In this document: piece after piece, positions 16,735-24,450 of the stretch
How the letters are laid out: each line of letters opens with the position of its first letter
How positions within the stretch are numbered: position 1 is the stretch's first letter
Assembly (NCBI RefSeq): GCF_006715225.1
Contig: NZ_VFMU01000001.1
Location: 1,798,001-1,862,000, forward strand
DNA length: 64,000 nucleotides
Direction of reading: 5' to 3'
Source of the DNA: Arthrobacter sp. SLBN-112
GTDB lineage: Bacteria; Actinomycetota; Actinomycetes; Actinomycetales; Micrococcaceae
Notes under the pieces: model-generated
What the model saw: the letters and a program-made list of their open reading frames with translations, nothing else
What the model was told of the DNA's origin: nothing
Database searches by the model: none
Translations under genes and position numbers: made by a program

Positions 16735-18189
16735 TCAAAGCCCATACTTTTCCAGCAGCCGGAGCCACACCTCGCTGACGGTGGGGTAGGAGGGGACGGC
16801 ATGCCAGAGGCGGTCCAGCGGCACCTCGCCCACCACGGCAATGGTGGCCCCGTGCAGCAGTTCCGCAACATCCGGGCCGGCGAACGTGGCGCCAAGAAGG
16901 ACCTTGCGGTCTTCATCAACCACCAGCTGGGCCCAGCCTTCATAGTTCTCCGAGTGGAGCGAGGATCCGGCCACCTGGATGGGCAGCTCCACGGAGGACG
17001 CGTTGTACCCGTCCTTCCTGGCTGCGTGCAGGGTGCGTCCGACGCTGGCCAGCTCCGGGTCCGTGAAGACGACGCTGGGCACGGCATGCTGATTGGCCGT
17101 CTGGGCATAGCGGGACCAGTCATCTGGGGTTCCCTTCAGCTCGCCGTTGGCGCGCGCCGCGATGGCGGCACCGGTGGCGCGGGCCTCGTACTTGCCCTGA
17201 TGCGTAAAGAGGTTCTTGCCTGCGGCGTCCCCCACCGCGTAGAGCCAGGGGTCCTCTCCGGGAGTTCCCTGGACCAGGCCCGACGTGTCCGTTGTGAGGG
17301 AAAGGTGTTCGGAACCGTCCGGGTCGAAGCCCACGCTCTCCAGGCCCAGGCCTTCGAGGGCCGGATGCCTGCCCGTGGAAACCAGGACCTTCTCCGACGT
17401 CACGTCGGTTCCGTCGCCGAGGCTGACGGTGAGGGTGCCGTCGTCGTTCTCCCTGATGCGTTCCGTGGCGGTGTTCAAGCGAAGCTCCACCCCGTCCGCG
17501 CGCAGCCCTGCCGCCACCAGTGCCGAAGCCTCCGGCGGAAAATTGCGCAGCAGCCCACTGCGCGCCACCAGGGTGACGCTGGAACCCAGCCGGGCGAAGG
17601 CCTGGGCCAATTCGGCACCGGCCACCCCGCCGCCCAATACCGTCAGGCGCTCGGGGACCTCACGCGCCGATGTGGCTTCGCGGGTTCCCCATACCTGTAC
17701 ATCCTGCAGGCCCTCAATGGGTGGGGTGTTGGGGGTTGAGCCCGTGGCGAGTACCACGGCATGCCGTGCCCGCAGCAGGTGCCGGTTTCCGTCCAGTCCT
17801 GCCACCTCCACGGCCTTCGGCTCGGTCAGCCAGGCATGGCCGCGCACCAGGTCGATGCCTGTGTCCTCCACCCAGGAGACCTGGCTGTCATCCTGCCAGT
17901 TGGAAGTGAAGTAGTTGCGGCGTTCCAGGACGGCGGCGGCGTCGAGGGTGCGGGTGACTGCCTCTTTGGCGCCCGGCGTCGTCTGTGCCCCGTGCAGCGC
18001 GGTGCCGGGCCGCAGGAGTGCCTTCGACGGCATGCAGGCCCAATAGGAGCATTCACCGCCCACCAGTTCAGCTTCCACCAGCACGGCCGTGAGCCCGCCC
18101 TCCACGACGCGGCCGGCCACGTTTTCCCCTACGGCGCCTGCGCCGATGACAACAACATCAAATTCGCGCTCAGTGGCGTCGGGCATCAT
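16735..18189 (-). CDS. class I pyridine nucleotide-disulfide oxidoreductase (Lpd/mercuric-reductase-like)
   Basis: About 484 residues. The FAD-binding N-terminus (FDVVVIGAGAVGENVAGRV), redox-active CxxxxC (GGECSYWACMPSKALLRP), NAD(P)-binding Rossmann motif (LTVLGGGVAGAELAQAFARL), second FAD motif (LYAVGDAAGKNLFTHQG) and C-terminal dimerisation domain are all present. The HAVPSYPTVSE near the end supplies the His/Glu catalytic pair. It transfers electrons from NAD(P)H through FAD and the disulfide. There are no E1/E2 genes nearby, so it is not clearly a dihydrolipoamide dehydrogenase; the substrate is open. Two adjacent ATGs (18189, 18186) are possible starts, and neither has a good ribosome site. 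Confidence 0.88.
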   Translation of the reverse strand: MMPDATEREFDVVVIGAGAVGENVAGRVVEGGLTAVLVEAELVGGECSYWACMPSKALLRPGTALHGAQTTPGAKEAVTRTLDAAAVLERRNYFTSNWQDDSQVSWVEDTGIDLVRGHAWLTEPKAVEVAGLDGNRHLLRARHAVVLATGSTPNTPPIEGLQDVQVWGTREATSAREVPERLTVLGGGVAGAELAQAFARLGSSVTLVARSGLLRNFPPEASALVAAGLRADGVELRLNTATERIRENDDGTLTVSLGDGTDVTSEKVLVSTGRHPALEGLGLESVGFDPDGSEHLSLTTDTSGLVQGTPGEDPWLYAVGDAAGKNLFTHQGKYEARATGAAIAARANGELKGTPDDWSRYAQTANQHAVPSVVFTDPELASVGRTLHAARKDGYNASSVELPIQVAGSSLHSENYEGWAQLVVDEDRKVLLGATFAGPDVAELLHGATIAVVGEVPLDRLWHAVPSYPTVSEVWLRLLEKYGL

Positions 18190-18233
18190 GTGCAAAGCCT
18201 AGCCGGGGACGCCGGGCCTGGCGGTACAAAAAA

Positions 18234-18261
18234 GGTCCGCACCGGCGAACCGGTGCGGACC
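18234..18261 (-). terminator. intrinsic terminator after tRNA-Arg
   Basis: Perfect 12-bp stem (GGTCCGCACCGG / CCGGTGCGGACC) with a 4-base loop, followed on the minus strand by six T residues (18233-18228). It is a textbook rho-independent terminator. Confidence 0.92.
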
Positions 18262-18268
18262 TTGTTGG

Positions 18269-18342
<74 letters not shown>

Positions 18343-18455
18343 ATTCCGTGTCCTGGGAGAAGAACCGCTCTCCCCGAACCTCGAATTACTTTACGCGAGG
18401 GTTGGCCGGGATGCCAAATCGAAGGGACTGTAATCTCGGCAACTAGACCGGTATA

Positions 18456-18471
18456 GGTGACCTTTGTCACT
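18456..18471. promoter_or_regulatory. putative CRP/GlxR-type site upstream of pckG
   Basis: GGTGACCTTTGTCACT matches the GTGA-N6-TCAC core of CRP-family sites. It lies about 150 bases before the pckG start. The heptamer CCGGTAT also flanks it at about 18449 and 18476. CRP/GlxR control of gluconeogenic genes is known in actinobacteria; binding here is inferred. Confidence 0.45.
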
Positions 18472-18619
18472 TAATCCGGTATTTCGGGCCAATAATTCCT
18501 TGATTTTCCGCGGAATTCACTTTTGGTGACGGCAGATGTCAGTCAAGCTCCCCAAAAACTCCACTGGTCCGGACCATAGCATTTAGCTCACACCGATGAA
18601 CCCGAGGAAGGGAACTGCA

Positions 18620-20452
18620 ATGGGCGATCTGGCGCAGAAGCCGCTGCTTGAGAAAGCACCCACCACACATGCCGGCCTGCTGGCATGGGTCGAAGAGGTT
18701 GCTGAGCTAACTCAGCCGGACCGCATCTACTGGGTTGACGGGTCCGAAGAGGAATACACCCGCCTTACCGACGAGCTTGTTGCTGCCGGAACCCTGACCC
18801 GGCTCAACCAGGATCTCTTCCCGAACTCCTTCGCCGCGTTCTCGGATCCCGCTGACGTTGCCCGCGTTGAGGAACAGACCTTCATCTGCTCGGAAAACAA
18901 GCGCGACGCCGGGTTCACCAATAACTGGATGGATCCGCGGGAGATGAAGGACAAGCTGCGCGGCCTGTTCGCCGGTTCCATGCGCGGCCGCACCATGTAC
19001 GTCATCCCGTTCGTCATGGGCCACCTTGACGCTGAGGACCCCAAGTTTGGTGTGGAGATCACCGACAGCGCCTACGTTGTCGCCTCCATGCGCATCATGG
19101 CAAACATTGGCACGGAGGTCCTGGACAAGATCACGGCCACCAATGCCTTCTTCGTTCCGGCCCTGCACTCGCTCGGCGCCCCGCTGGCCCCGGGCCAGGA
19201 GGACGTGGCGTGGCCCTGCAACCCGGACAAGTGGATTGTCCACTTCCCCGAAGAGCGGTCCATCTGGTCCTTTGGCTCCGGTTACGGCGGCAACGCCCTG
19301 CTCGGAAAGAAGTGCTACGCCCTCCGCATCGCCTCGGTCATGGCGCGCGACGAAGGCTGGCTGGCGGAGCACATGCTCATCCTCAAGCTCACCTCGCCGG
19401 AAAAGAAGTCGTACTACATGTCCGCAGCCTTCCCCTCGGCCTGCGGCAAGACCAACCTTGCCCTGCTTGACCCCACCATTGAAGGCTGGGAAGTCGAAAC
19501 CTTGGGCGATGACATCACCTGGATGCGCATCGGCAAGGAAGGCGAGCTGCGCGCCACCAACCCGGAGGCCGGCCTCTTTGGCGTCGCCCCGGGTACCGGC
19601 TGGGGCACCAACCCCAACGCCATGCGCGCCATTGCCAAGGGCCACAGCATCTTCACCAACGTGGCATTGACCGACGACGGCGGTGTCTGGTGGGAGGGCA
19701 TGACGGACGAAGTTCCGGCGCACCTGACCGACTGGGAGGGCAACTCCTGGACCCCCGATTCGGGCCGTCCCGCCGCCCACCCGAACTCCCGGTTCTGCAC
19801 CCCCATCTCGCAGGTGGACATGCTGGCTGAGGAGTACTACAGCCCCGAAGGCGTGGAGCTCTCAGCCATCCTCTTCGGCGGCCGCCGCAAGACCACCGTT
19901 CCGCTGGTCACCCAGGCGCGCAGCTGGACCAACGGCATTTTCATGGGTTCCACCCTGTCCTCCGAGACGACGGCCGCTGCCGCCGGGCAGGTCGGCGTGC
20001 TCCGCCGCGACCCGATGGCCATGCTGCCCTTCATCGGCTACGACGCCGGCGACTACCTGAAGCACTGGATCAGCGTCTCTGGAAAGGCCAACCCCGAACG
20101 CCTGCCGCACATCTTCCTGGTGAACTGGTTCCGCCGCACCGCCGACGGTGACTTTGCATGGCCTGGCTTCGGCGACAACGCCCGGGTCCTGAAATGGACC
20201 ATCGAGCGCCTCGAGGGCAAGGCGGACGCCGTCGAAACCCCCATCGGCTTCGTTCCGGCCGGACACTCACTGGACCTCACCGGCCTGGACCTCACTCACG
20301 CCCACGTGGAGGACGCCGTCCGGGTTGACCGCGAGGAATGGGACACAGAGCTGGCCTCCATCGAGGAATGGTACGCAAAGTTCGGCGATTCACTGCCGGA
20401 TGCCCTGCGCGCGGAGCTCGACTCCCTGAAGGAACGCATGGCCAAGCACTAA
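18620..20452 (+). CDS. pckG: phosphoenolpyruvate carboxykinase (GTP)
   Basis: 610 residues from ATG 18620; AGGAAGGGA about 8 bases upstream decides this start over ATG 18596. It converts oxaloacetate plus GTP to PEP plus CO2, the entry step of gluconeogenesis. Diagnostic GTP-PEPCK motifs are present: the P-loop region [13 protein letters not shown] with the hyper-reactive Cys, [31 protein letters not shown], and [19 protein letters not shown]. Length matches the family. It is a single-gene unit with a CRP-like palindrome upstream and a very strong hairpin downstream. Confidence 0.98.
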   Translation: MGDLAQKPLLEKAPTTHAGLLAWVEEVAELTQPDRIYWVDGSEEEYTRLTDELVAAGTLTRLNQDLFPNSFAAFSDPADVARVEEQTFICSENKRDAGFTNNWMDPREMKDKLRGLFAGSMRGRTMYVIPFVMGHLDAEDPKFGVEITDSAYVVASMRIMANIGTEVLDKITATNAFFVPALHSLGAPLAPGQEDVAWPCNPDKWIVHFPEERSIWSFGSGYGGNALLGKKCYALRIASVMARDEGWLAEHMLILKLTSPEKKSYYMSAAFPSACGKTNLALLDPTIEGWEVETLGDDITWMRIGKEGELRATNPEAGLFGVAPGTGWGTNPNAMRAIAKGHSIFTNVALTDDGGVWWEGMTDEVPAHLTDWEGNSWTPDSGRPAAHPNSRFCTPISQVDMLAEEYYSPEGVELSAILFGGRRKTTVPLVTQARSWTNGIFMGSTLSSETTAAAAGQVGVLRRDPMAMLPFIGYDAGDYLKHWISVSGKANPERLPHIFLVNWFRRTADGDFAWPGFGDNARVLKWTIERLEGKADAVETPIGFVPAGHSLDLTGLDLTHAHVEDAVRVDREEWDTELASIEEWYAKFGDSLPDALRAELDSLKERMAKH

Positions 20453-20466
20453 CCTTTGGCTAAACC

Positions 20467-20516
20467 AACGACGGCGGCCCCGCACCTTTTCGAAAAGGTG
20501 CGGGGCCGCCGTCGTT
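20467..20516. terminator. bidirectional terminator between pckG and hmp
   Basis: A perfect 24-bp stem with a 2-base loop (outer arm AACGACGGCGG, inner arm CCCCGCACCTTTT, centre CG). The inner A/T tract gives T-runs in both directions, so it can serve pckG and the convergent hmp gene. Confidence 0.85.
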
Positions 20517-20528
20517 CGCCACCGGCAT

Positions 20529-20574
20529 CCTCGCCTCGCAAGCTCGGCCAGGGAACCCTGCCGGCGTGGGCCCA
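20529..20574 (+). repeat. 46-bp dispersed intergenic repeat, copy 2
   Basis: Second copy of the element at 9934-9979: 30 identical bases followed by 14 of 16 matches, ending GGCGTGGGCCCA. It sits 12 bases beyond the pckG terminator. Confidence 0.85.
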
Positions 20575-20623
20575 CGTACTGGTCGTTTTCAACCTTCAAA
20601 ACGACCAGTACGGAGCAATGGAT

Positions 20624-21784
20624 TCAGCTGGCGAGCCAGATGTCCGGGCCGAAGACCTCGTAGTGGATCTTGGTGGCCGGGATGCCGGCGTTGATGGCTT
20701 CGTTGCGGATGTTCTTCATGAACGGCAGGGGACCGCACAGGTAGAGGGAGGCGTCGGCCGGAAGGTCCACTTCACGCAGGCTCATGAATCCCTCCTTGGC
20801 GCCGTCCACCGGCTTCTCGAGCCAGAGCTGCAGTTCGGCACCGTCAAGGCGTTCGACGTCGTCCGTCATCTGGCTGCGCAGGGCCCAGCTGTCCAGGGTG
20901 CTTTCGGCGTGCAGCACCAGGACCTGGCGGTCGGAGCCGGACTCGGCGAGCGAGCGGAGGATGGAGGCGGTGGGGGTGCAGCCGATGCCGGCGGAGGCGA
21001 GGACCACCGGGCCGTCGCCCTCCTTCAGGGTGATCTCGCCGTAGGGGTTGGAGATTTCGACGACGTCGCCCACCTGGACAGTGTTGTGCAGGACCGGGGA
21101 GACCTCCCCGCCGTCGTCCAGCTTGGTGGTGAAGGTGCGGCTGGTGCCCGCATCCCCGGAAAGGGAGTACTGCCGGACCTGGCGCAGTCCGTCGGGGAGG
21201 GCCACCTTGACGCTGATGTACTGGCCGGGCAGGGCGGGGGTCATGGGGGTGTCGTCGGCGGGCTCGAGAGTGAAGGTCATGGAACCCGTTCCTGCCGGTT
21301 CCTTGGCTGCCACGCGCCAGGGCATCCACATCCTGTCATTGGCCTGTGCGGCGTAGAGGCCCTTTTCAAGCTTGATCAGGGCGTCCGCCATCAGCCAGTA
21401 CACCTCGGTCCAGGCTTCGGCGATCTCGGGCGTGATGACCTCGGCCAGGTCTTCGGCGATCGCCGCGAACAGGTGCTCGTAGACCACCTGGTACTGCGGT
21501 TCCGTGATGCCCAGCGAGGCGTGCCGGTGCGCGATGCGCGAGAGGACGGTTTCCGGCAGGGTGCCCGGGTTGTTGACCAGGTGGGTGGCGAAGGCGGCGA
21601 TGCTCCCGGCCAGGGCCTGCTGCTGGTTGCCGGAACGCTGGTTGGAGCGGCTGAACAGGCCATCCATCAGTTCAGGGTGCGCCGCGAACAGGCGCGCGTA
21701 GAAGTTGGGGGTGATGGATCCGATCCTGGAACCGACCAGCGGCAGGGTGGCCTCAATGATGGGGCGGGACTTGTCCGAGAGCAT
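20624..21784 (-). CDS. hmp: flavohemoglobin, nitric oxide dioxygenase
   Basis: 386 residues from ATG 21784 (CAGGAG 5 bases upstream). The globin domain (about 1-140) has the B10 Tyr in TPNFYARLF and proximal His in RIAHRHASLGI. The FAD domain carries RQYSLS (about 195-205), and the NAD domain carries GIGCTPTASIL and the C-terminal YEVFGPD. It oxidises NO to nitrate with O2 and NAD(P)H in the cytoplasm. An Rrf2/NsrR-type regulator gene lies directly upstream on the same strand, and nested palindromes fill the 138-base gap. This strongly suggests NO-responsive control. Confidence 0.95.
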   Translation of the reverse strand: MLSDKSRPIIEATLPLVGSRIGSITPNFYARLFAAHPELMDGLFSRSNQRSGNQQQALAGSIAAFATHLVNNPGTLPETVLSRIAHRHASLGITEPQYQVVYEHLFAAIAEDLAEVITPEIAEAWTEVYWLMADALIKLEKGLYAAQANDRMWMPWRVAAKEPAGTGSMTFTLEPADDTPMTPALPGQYISVKVALPDGLRQVRQYSLSGDAGTSRTFTTKLDDGGEVSPVLHNTVQVGDVVEISNPYGEITLKEGDGPVVLASAGIGCTPTASILRSLAESGSDRQVLVLHAESTLDSWALRSQMTDDVERLDGAELQLWLEKPVDGAKEGFMSLREVDLPADASLYLCGPLPFMKNIRNEAINAGIPATKIHYEVFGPDIWLAS

Positions 21785-21837
21785 CTGAACTCCTGAGGTT
21801 ATGGCCGGGGCCTTCGTCCGGCCGGATGAAAACTCAT

Positions 21838-21891
21838 ATTTCAAATACAAGTATTTCTGCCTCAGTTCTACACCTTGTAGAAGTTTGAAAT
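21838..21891. promoter_or_regulatory. nested inverted repeats, probable NsrR operator/promoter of hmp
   Basis: Three palindromes overlap here: AAATAC-AA-GTATTT (21843-21856), TTCTAC-N5-GTAGAA (21866-21882), and outer arms ATTTCAAA (21838-21845) / TTTGAAAT (21884-21891). The region is A/T-rich and lies 54-107 bases before the hmp start, between nsrR and hmp. Confidence 0.6.
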
Positions 21892-21922
21892 CAAACCGGG
21901 AGCCTGCACCCGGATTGAAGGG

Positions 21923-22372
21923 TCAAAGCCCTGGACGGAGGCCGATCATCTGGAAGACCGGCGCCATCTGCCGCTCCTGCGGGAGGTCCGCGATGACCAC
22001 GGAGTCCAGTTCCGCATAGAAGGCCTCGCGGGCGCGGGCGAGTGCACCGCGGAGTTTGCACTCGCTGATGAGGGGGCAGTTCCCGCCGGGCGCCACGCAG
22101 TCAGCAGGGTCAGTGCGGGTATCAAGTTGCCGCAGGACCTGGCCGACGGTCGCGATGCGGCCAGCATGGCTGAGCCGTGAACCGCCGGAGCGGCCGCGGA
22201 CAACCTCAATGAGCCCCATGCTCCGCAGCTTCGCCATGGCCTTGCTGACGTGGTTGTAGGGTGTTCCCACTGAGTCCGCGATGCTCTGGGTGGTGAGCAG
22301 CATACCGTCCGGAACGGCGGCGAGCACCATGAGTGCGCGCAGGCTGACGTCGGCGAAGGCATTGATCTTCAT
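21923..22372 (-). CDS. nsrR: Rrf2-family transcriptional regulator, NsrR-like
   Basis: 149 residues from ATG 22372. The N-terminal winged helix (MKINAFADVSLRALMVLAA, TQSIADSVGTPYNHVSKAMAKL) and the Rrf2 wing RGRSGGSRLS are clear. Three cysteines in DCVAPGGNC and PLISECKL have the arrangement that ligates the [4Fe-4S] cluster in NsrR (spacing here 6 and 5 residues). NsrR senses NO through the cluster and represses hmp, the next gene downstream. Symbol is based on this pairing; IscR-like function is less likely because there is no isc/suf cluster. Confidence 0.87.
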   Translation of the reverse strand: MKINAFADVSLRALMVLAAVPDGMLLTTQSIADSVGTPYNHVSKAMAKLRSMGLIEVVRGRSGGSRLSHAGRIATVGQVLRQLDTRTDPADCVAPGGNCPLISECKLRGALARAREAFYAELDSVVIADLPQERQMAPVFQMIGLRPGL

Positions 22373-22386
22373 GGCTGCTGTCCGGT

Positions 22387-22884
22387 CTAGTCCACCCAGA
22401 TCGCTGGTTCGCTGGCGTCCGCGCCCAGCTCGCCGAATTCCCAGGACTGGGTAGTTGCATTGGCGGAGTACGGCAGCACCGCGGCAAACAGGGAACCGTC
22501 CCGGTGCTCGGCAGCCACGTGGATGGCGTCCGAATCCTCCTCCACCAGCAGGATGTCGCAGACCACGGCCGCGGCGCGGAAGTCGTCCCGGTTCTGGCGG
22601 AGGAGGGCCTGCAGGTCATGGATCATGGCATCGGCGTCGAAGTCCCCGTCGCTGCCTTCCGTGGCATCCGCTGGCGAGACGGCAACCAGCCGCACCTCGC
22701 CGTCGTTCTGGACCGTCAGCGCGAAGGGCAGGAACCCGCCGTTGCGCTGGAGCTGCTCCTGGGCCGCGCTGACGCCCGTGCCCAGGAGGTTCTCCAGGTC
22801 AGTTGCCGTGGCCTCGGAGACGGAATCGCGCCAGCTTTCCTGTCCGCTGTTTCCGTCCGCTGCCTGCCCGGTGTGGTCTGCCAT
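22387..22884 (-). CDS. conserved hypothetical protein
   Basis: 165 residues, acidic, without signal peptide or membrane segments. An N-terminal polar stretch (MADHTGQAADGNSGQESWRD) precedes an alpha/beta-looking core (GGFLPFALTVQNDGEVRLVA, LLRQNRDDFRAAAVVCDILL) and ends AIWVD. Not recognised. The start lies 6 bases after the phosphomannomutase stop, so the two are probably one transcript. The stop is 14 bases before the nsrR start, so nsrR might be transcribed from the same operon. Confidence 0.75.
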   Translation of the reverse strand: MADHTGQAADGNSGQESWRDSVSEATATDLENLLGTGVSAAQEQLQRNGGFLPFALTVQNDGEVRLVAVSPADATEGSDGDFDADAMIHDLQALLRQNRDDFRAAAVVCDILLVEEDSDAIHVAAEHRDGSLFAAVLPYSANATTQSWEFGELGADASEPAIWVD

Positions 22885-22890
22885 CCGCTG

Positions 22891-24309
22891 TTAGGCCCGC
22901 ACCAGGGACAGGACGCGGTCGCGGATGCGTTCCATGGTGGCCCGGTCCGTGGCCTCGGCGTTGAGCCGCAGGAACGGTTCGGTGTTGGAGGGGCGCAGGT
23001 TGAACCAGTAGCTGCCGTCATTGGCCGTGAACGTGCTGCCGTCCAGGTTGTCGATTGTGAGGTCCTCATCCGCGAAGGCCTGGCGCACCCGCTCTACCGC
23101 CGCCGGCTTGTCCTCCACCTCGGAGTTGATCTCGCCGGAGCTGACGTAGGGCTCGTATTCGCGGGCCAGCTCGGAGAGCGGGCCGTCCTGCTCGCCCAGG
23201 GCTGCCAGGACGTGCATCGCTGCCAGCATGCCGGTGTCGGCGTTCCAGAAGTCGCGGAAGTAGAAGTGGGCGGAGTGCTCGCCGCCGAACACCGCGCCTT
23301 CCTTTGCCATGACTGCCTTGATGAAGGAGTGGCCCACGCGCGTGCGGACGGCGCGTCCGCCGTCGTGCTCCACCAGCTCCGCGACGGCGCGGGAGGTCAG
23401 CAGGTTGTGGATGATGGCCGGCTTTTCCTCGCCCTGGGCCTTGGCGCGGGCGATCTCGCGGCGCGCCACCATGCCGGTAATGGCCGACGGCGACACGGGT
23501 TCGCCCTTCTCGTCGATGACAAAGCAGCGGTCGGCGTCGCCGTCAAAGGCCAGGCCGATGTCCGCGCCGTGTTCGATCACCGCGGCCTGCAGGTCACGGA
23601 GGTTTTCCGGCTCCAGGGGGTTGGCCGGGTGGTTGGGGAATGAACCGTCCAGCTCGAAATACAGGGGGACGATGTCGAAGGGCAGCTTGGGCAGAAGTGC
23701 GTCACCCAGGACGGCCGGGGTGGTCAGGCCGGCCATGCCGTTGCCGGCGTCCACCACAACCTTCAGGGGGCGGGACGCAGAAAGGTCAACGAGCTTGCGG
23801 AGGTACCCGGAGTAGTCCTTGAGGACGTCGCGGACGCTGATGAGGCCCCTGGTGCCGCCTGCCGGAATGGACCCGGAGTTCAGGTACTGCTCCGCGAGTG
23901 CCTGGATTTCCTTGAGGCCGGTTTCGGAGGAGATGGGGACGGCGCCCGCCTTCGCCATCTTGATGCCGTTGTATTCGGCGGGGTTGTGGCTGGCGGTGAA
24001 CGTGGCCCCGGCGCGGTTGAGGAATCCGCAGGCAAAGTACAGCTCATCGGTGGAGATCAGGTCCAGCAGCTCAACATTGGCGCCGCGCGCTGCCGCCCCG
24101 TTGGCGAAGGCCTTGGAGAATTCGGGGGAGGAGGGACGCATGTCCCCGCCCACCACAATGGTCTGGCCTTCGAGCTGCAGGACATCCACGAACGCGGCCC
24201 CCACGGCTTCGACGATTTCGGCGGTGATCGACTCGCCCACAATCCCACGTACGTCGTAGGCCTTGAAGGATGCCGAAAGGTCAAATGTCGTTGTCTGTTC
24301 GCTAGTCAC
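22891..24309 (-). CDS. manB: phosphomannomutase/phosphoglucomutase
   Basis: 472 residues from GTG 24309, the position where the alpha-D-phosphohexomutase domain begins (FKAYDVRGIVGESI). Catalytic phosphoserine loop TASHNPAEYNG, metal-binding DGDADRCFV and sugar-binding GGEHSAHFYF are all present, as is the C-terminal phosphate-binding RPSNTEPFLRLN. It interconverts mannose-6-P and mannose-1-P (or the glucose equivalents), feeding GDP-mannose and cell-envelope glycan synthesis. It is divergent from recQ (141-base gap). The symbol is by family; which sugar dominates is not visible. Confidence 0.92.
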   Translation of the reverse strand: MTSEQTTTFDLSASFKAYDVRGIVGESITAEIVEAVGAAFVDVLQLEGQTIVVGGDMRPSSPEFSKAFANGAAARGANVELLDLISTDELYFACGFLNRAGATFTASHNPAEYNGIKMAKAGAVPISSETGLKEIQALAEQYLNSGSIPAGGTRGLISVRDVLKDYSGYLRKLVDLSASRPLKVVVDAGNGMAGLTTPAVLGDALLPKLPFDIVPLYFELDGSFPNHPANPLEPENLRDLQAAVIEHGADIGLAFDGDADRCFVIDEKGEPVSPSAITGMVARREIARAKAQGEEKPAIIHNLLTSRAVAELVEHDGGRAVRTRVGHSFIKAVMAKEGAVFGGEHSAHFYFRDFWNADTGMLAAMHVLAALGEQDGPLSELAREYEPYVSSGEINSEVEDKPAAVERVRQAFADEDLTIDNLDGSTFTANDGSYWFNLRPSNTEPFLRLNAEATDRATMERIRDRVLSLVRA

Positions 24310-24450
24310 GGGCTTTATCTTACGTGGGCGGCGCGCCCGGCCAATGTGGTTGGGGGAGCTCCTTCGTAACAGGTCCGCCCTTTGCGGCCGCTTTCCACAT
24401 AGCAGTTTGCGGCTGTGCACGGTGTCGGAGGGTGCTGGGATACTGAATCA

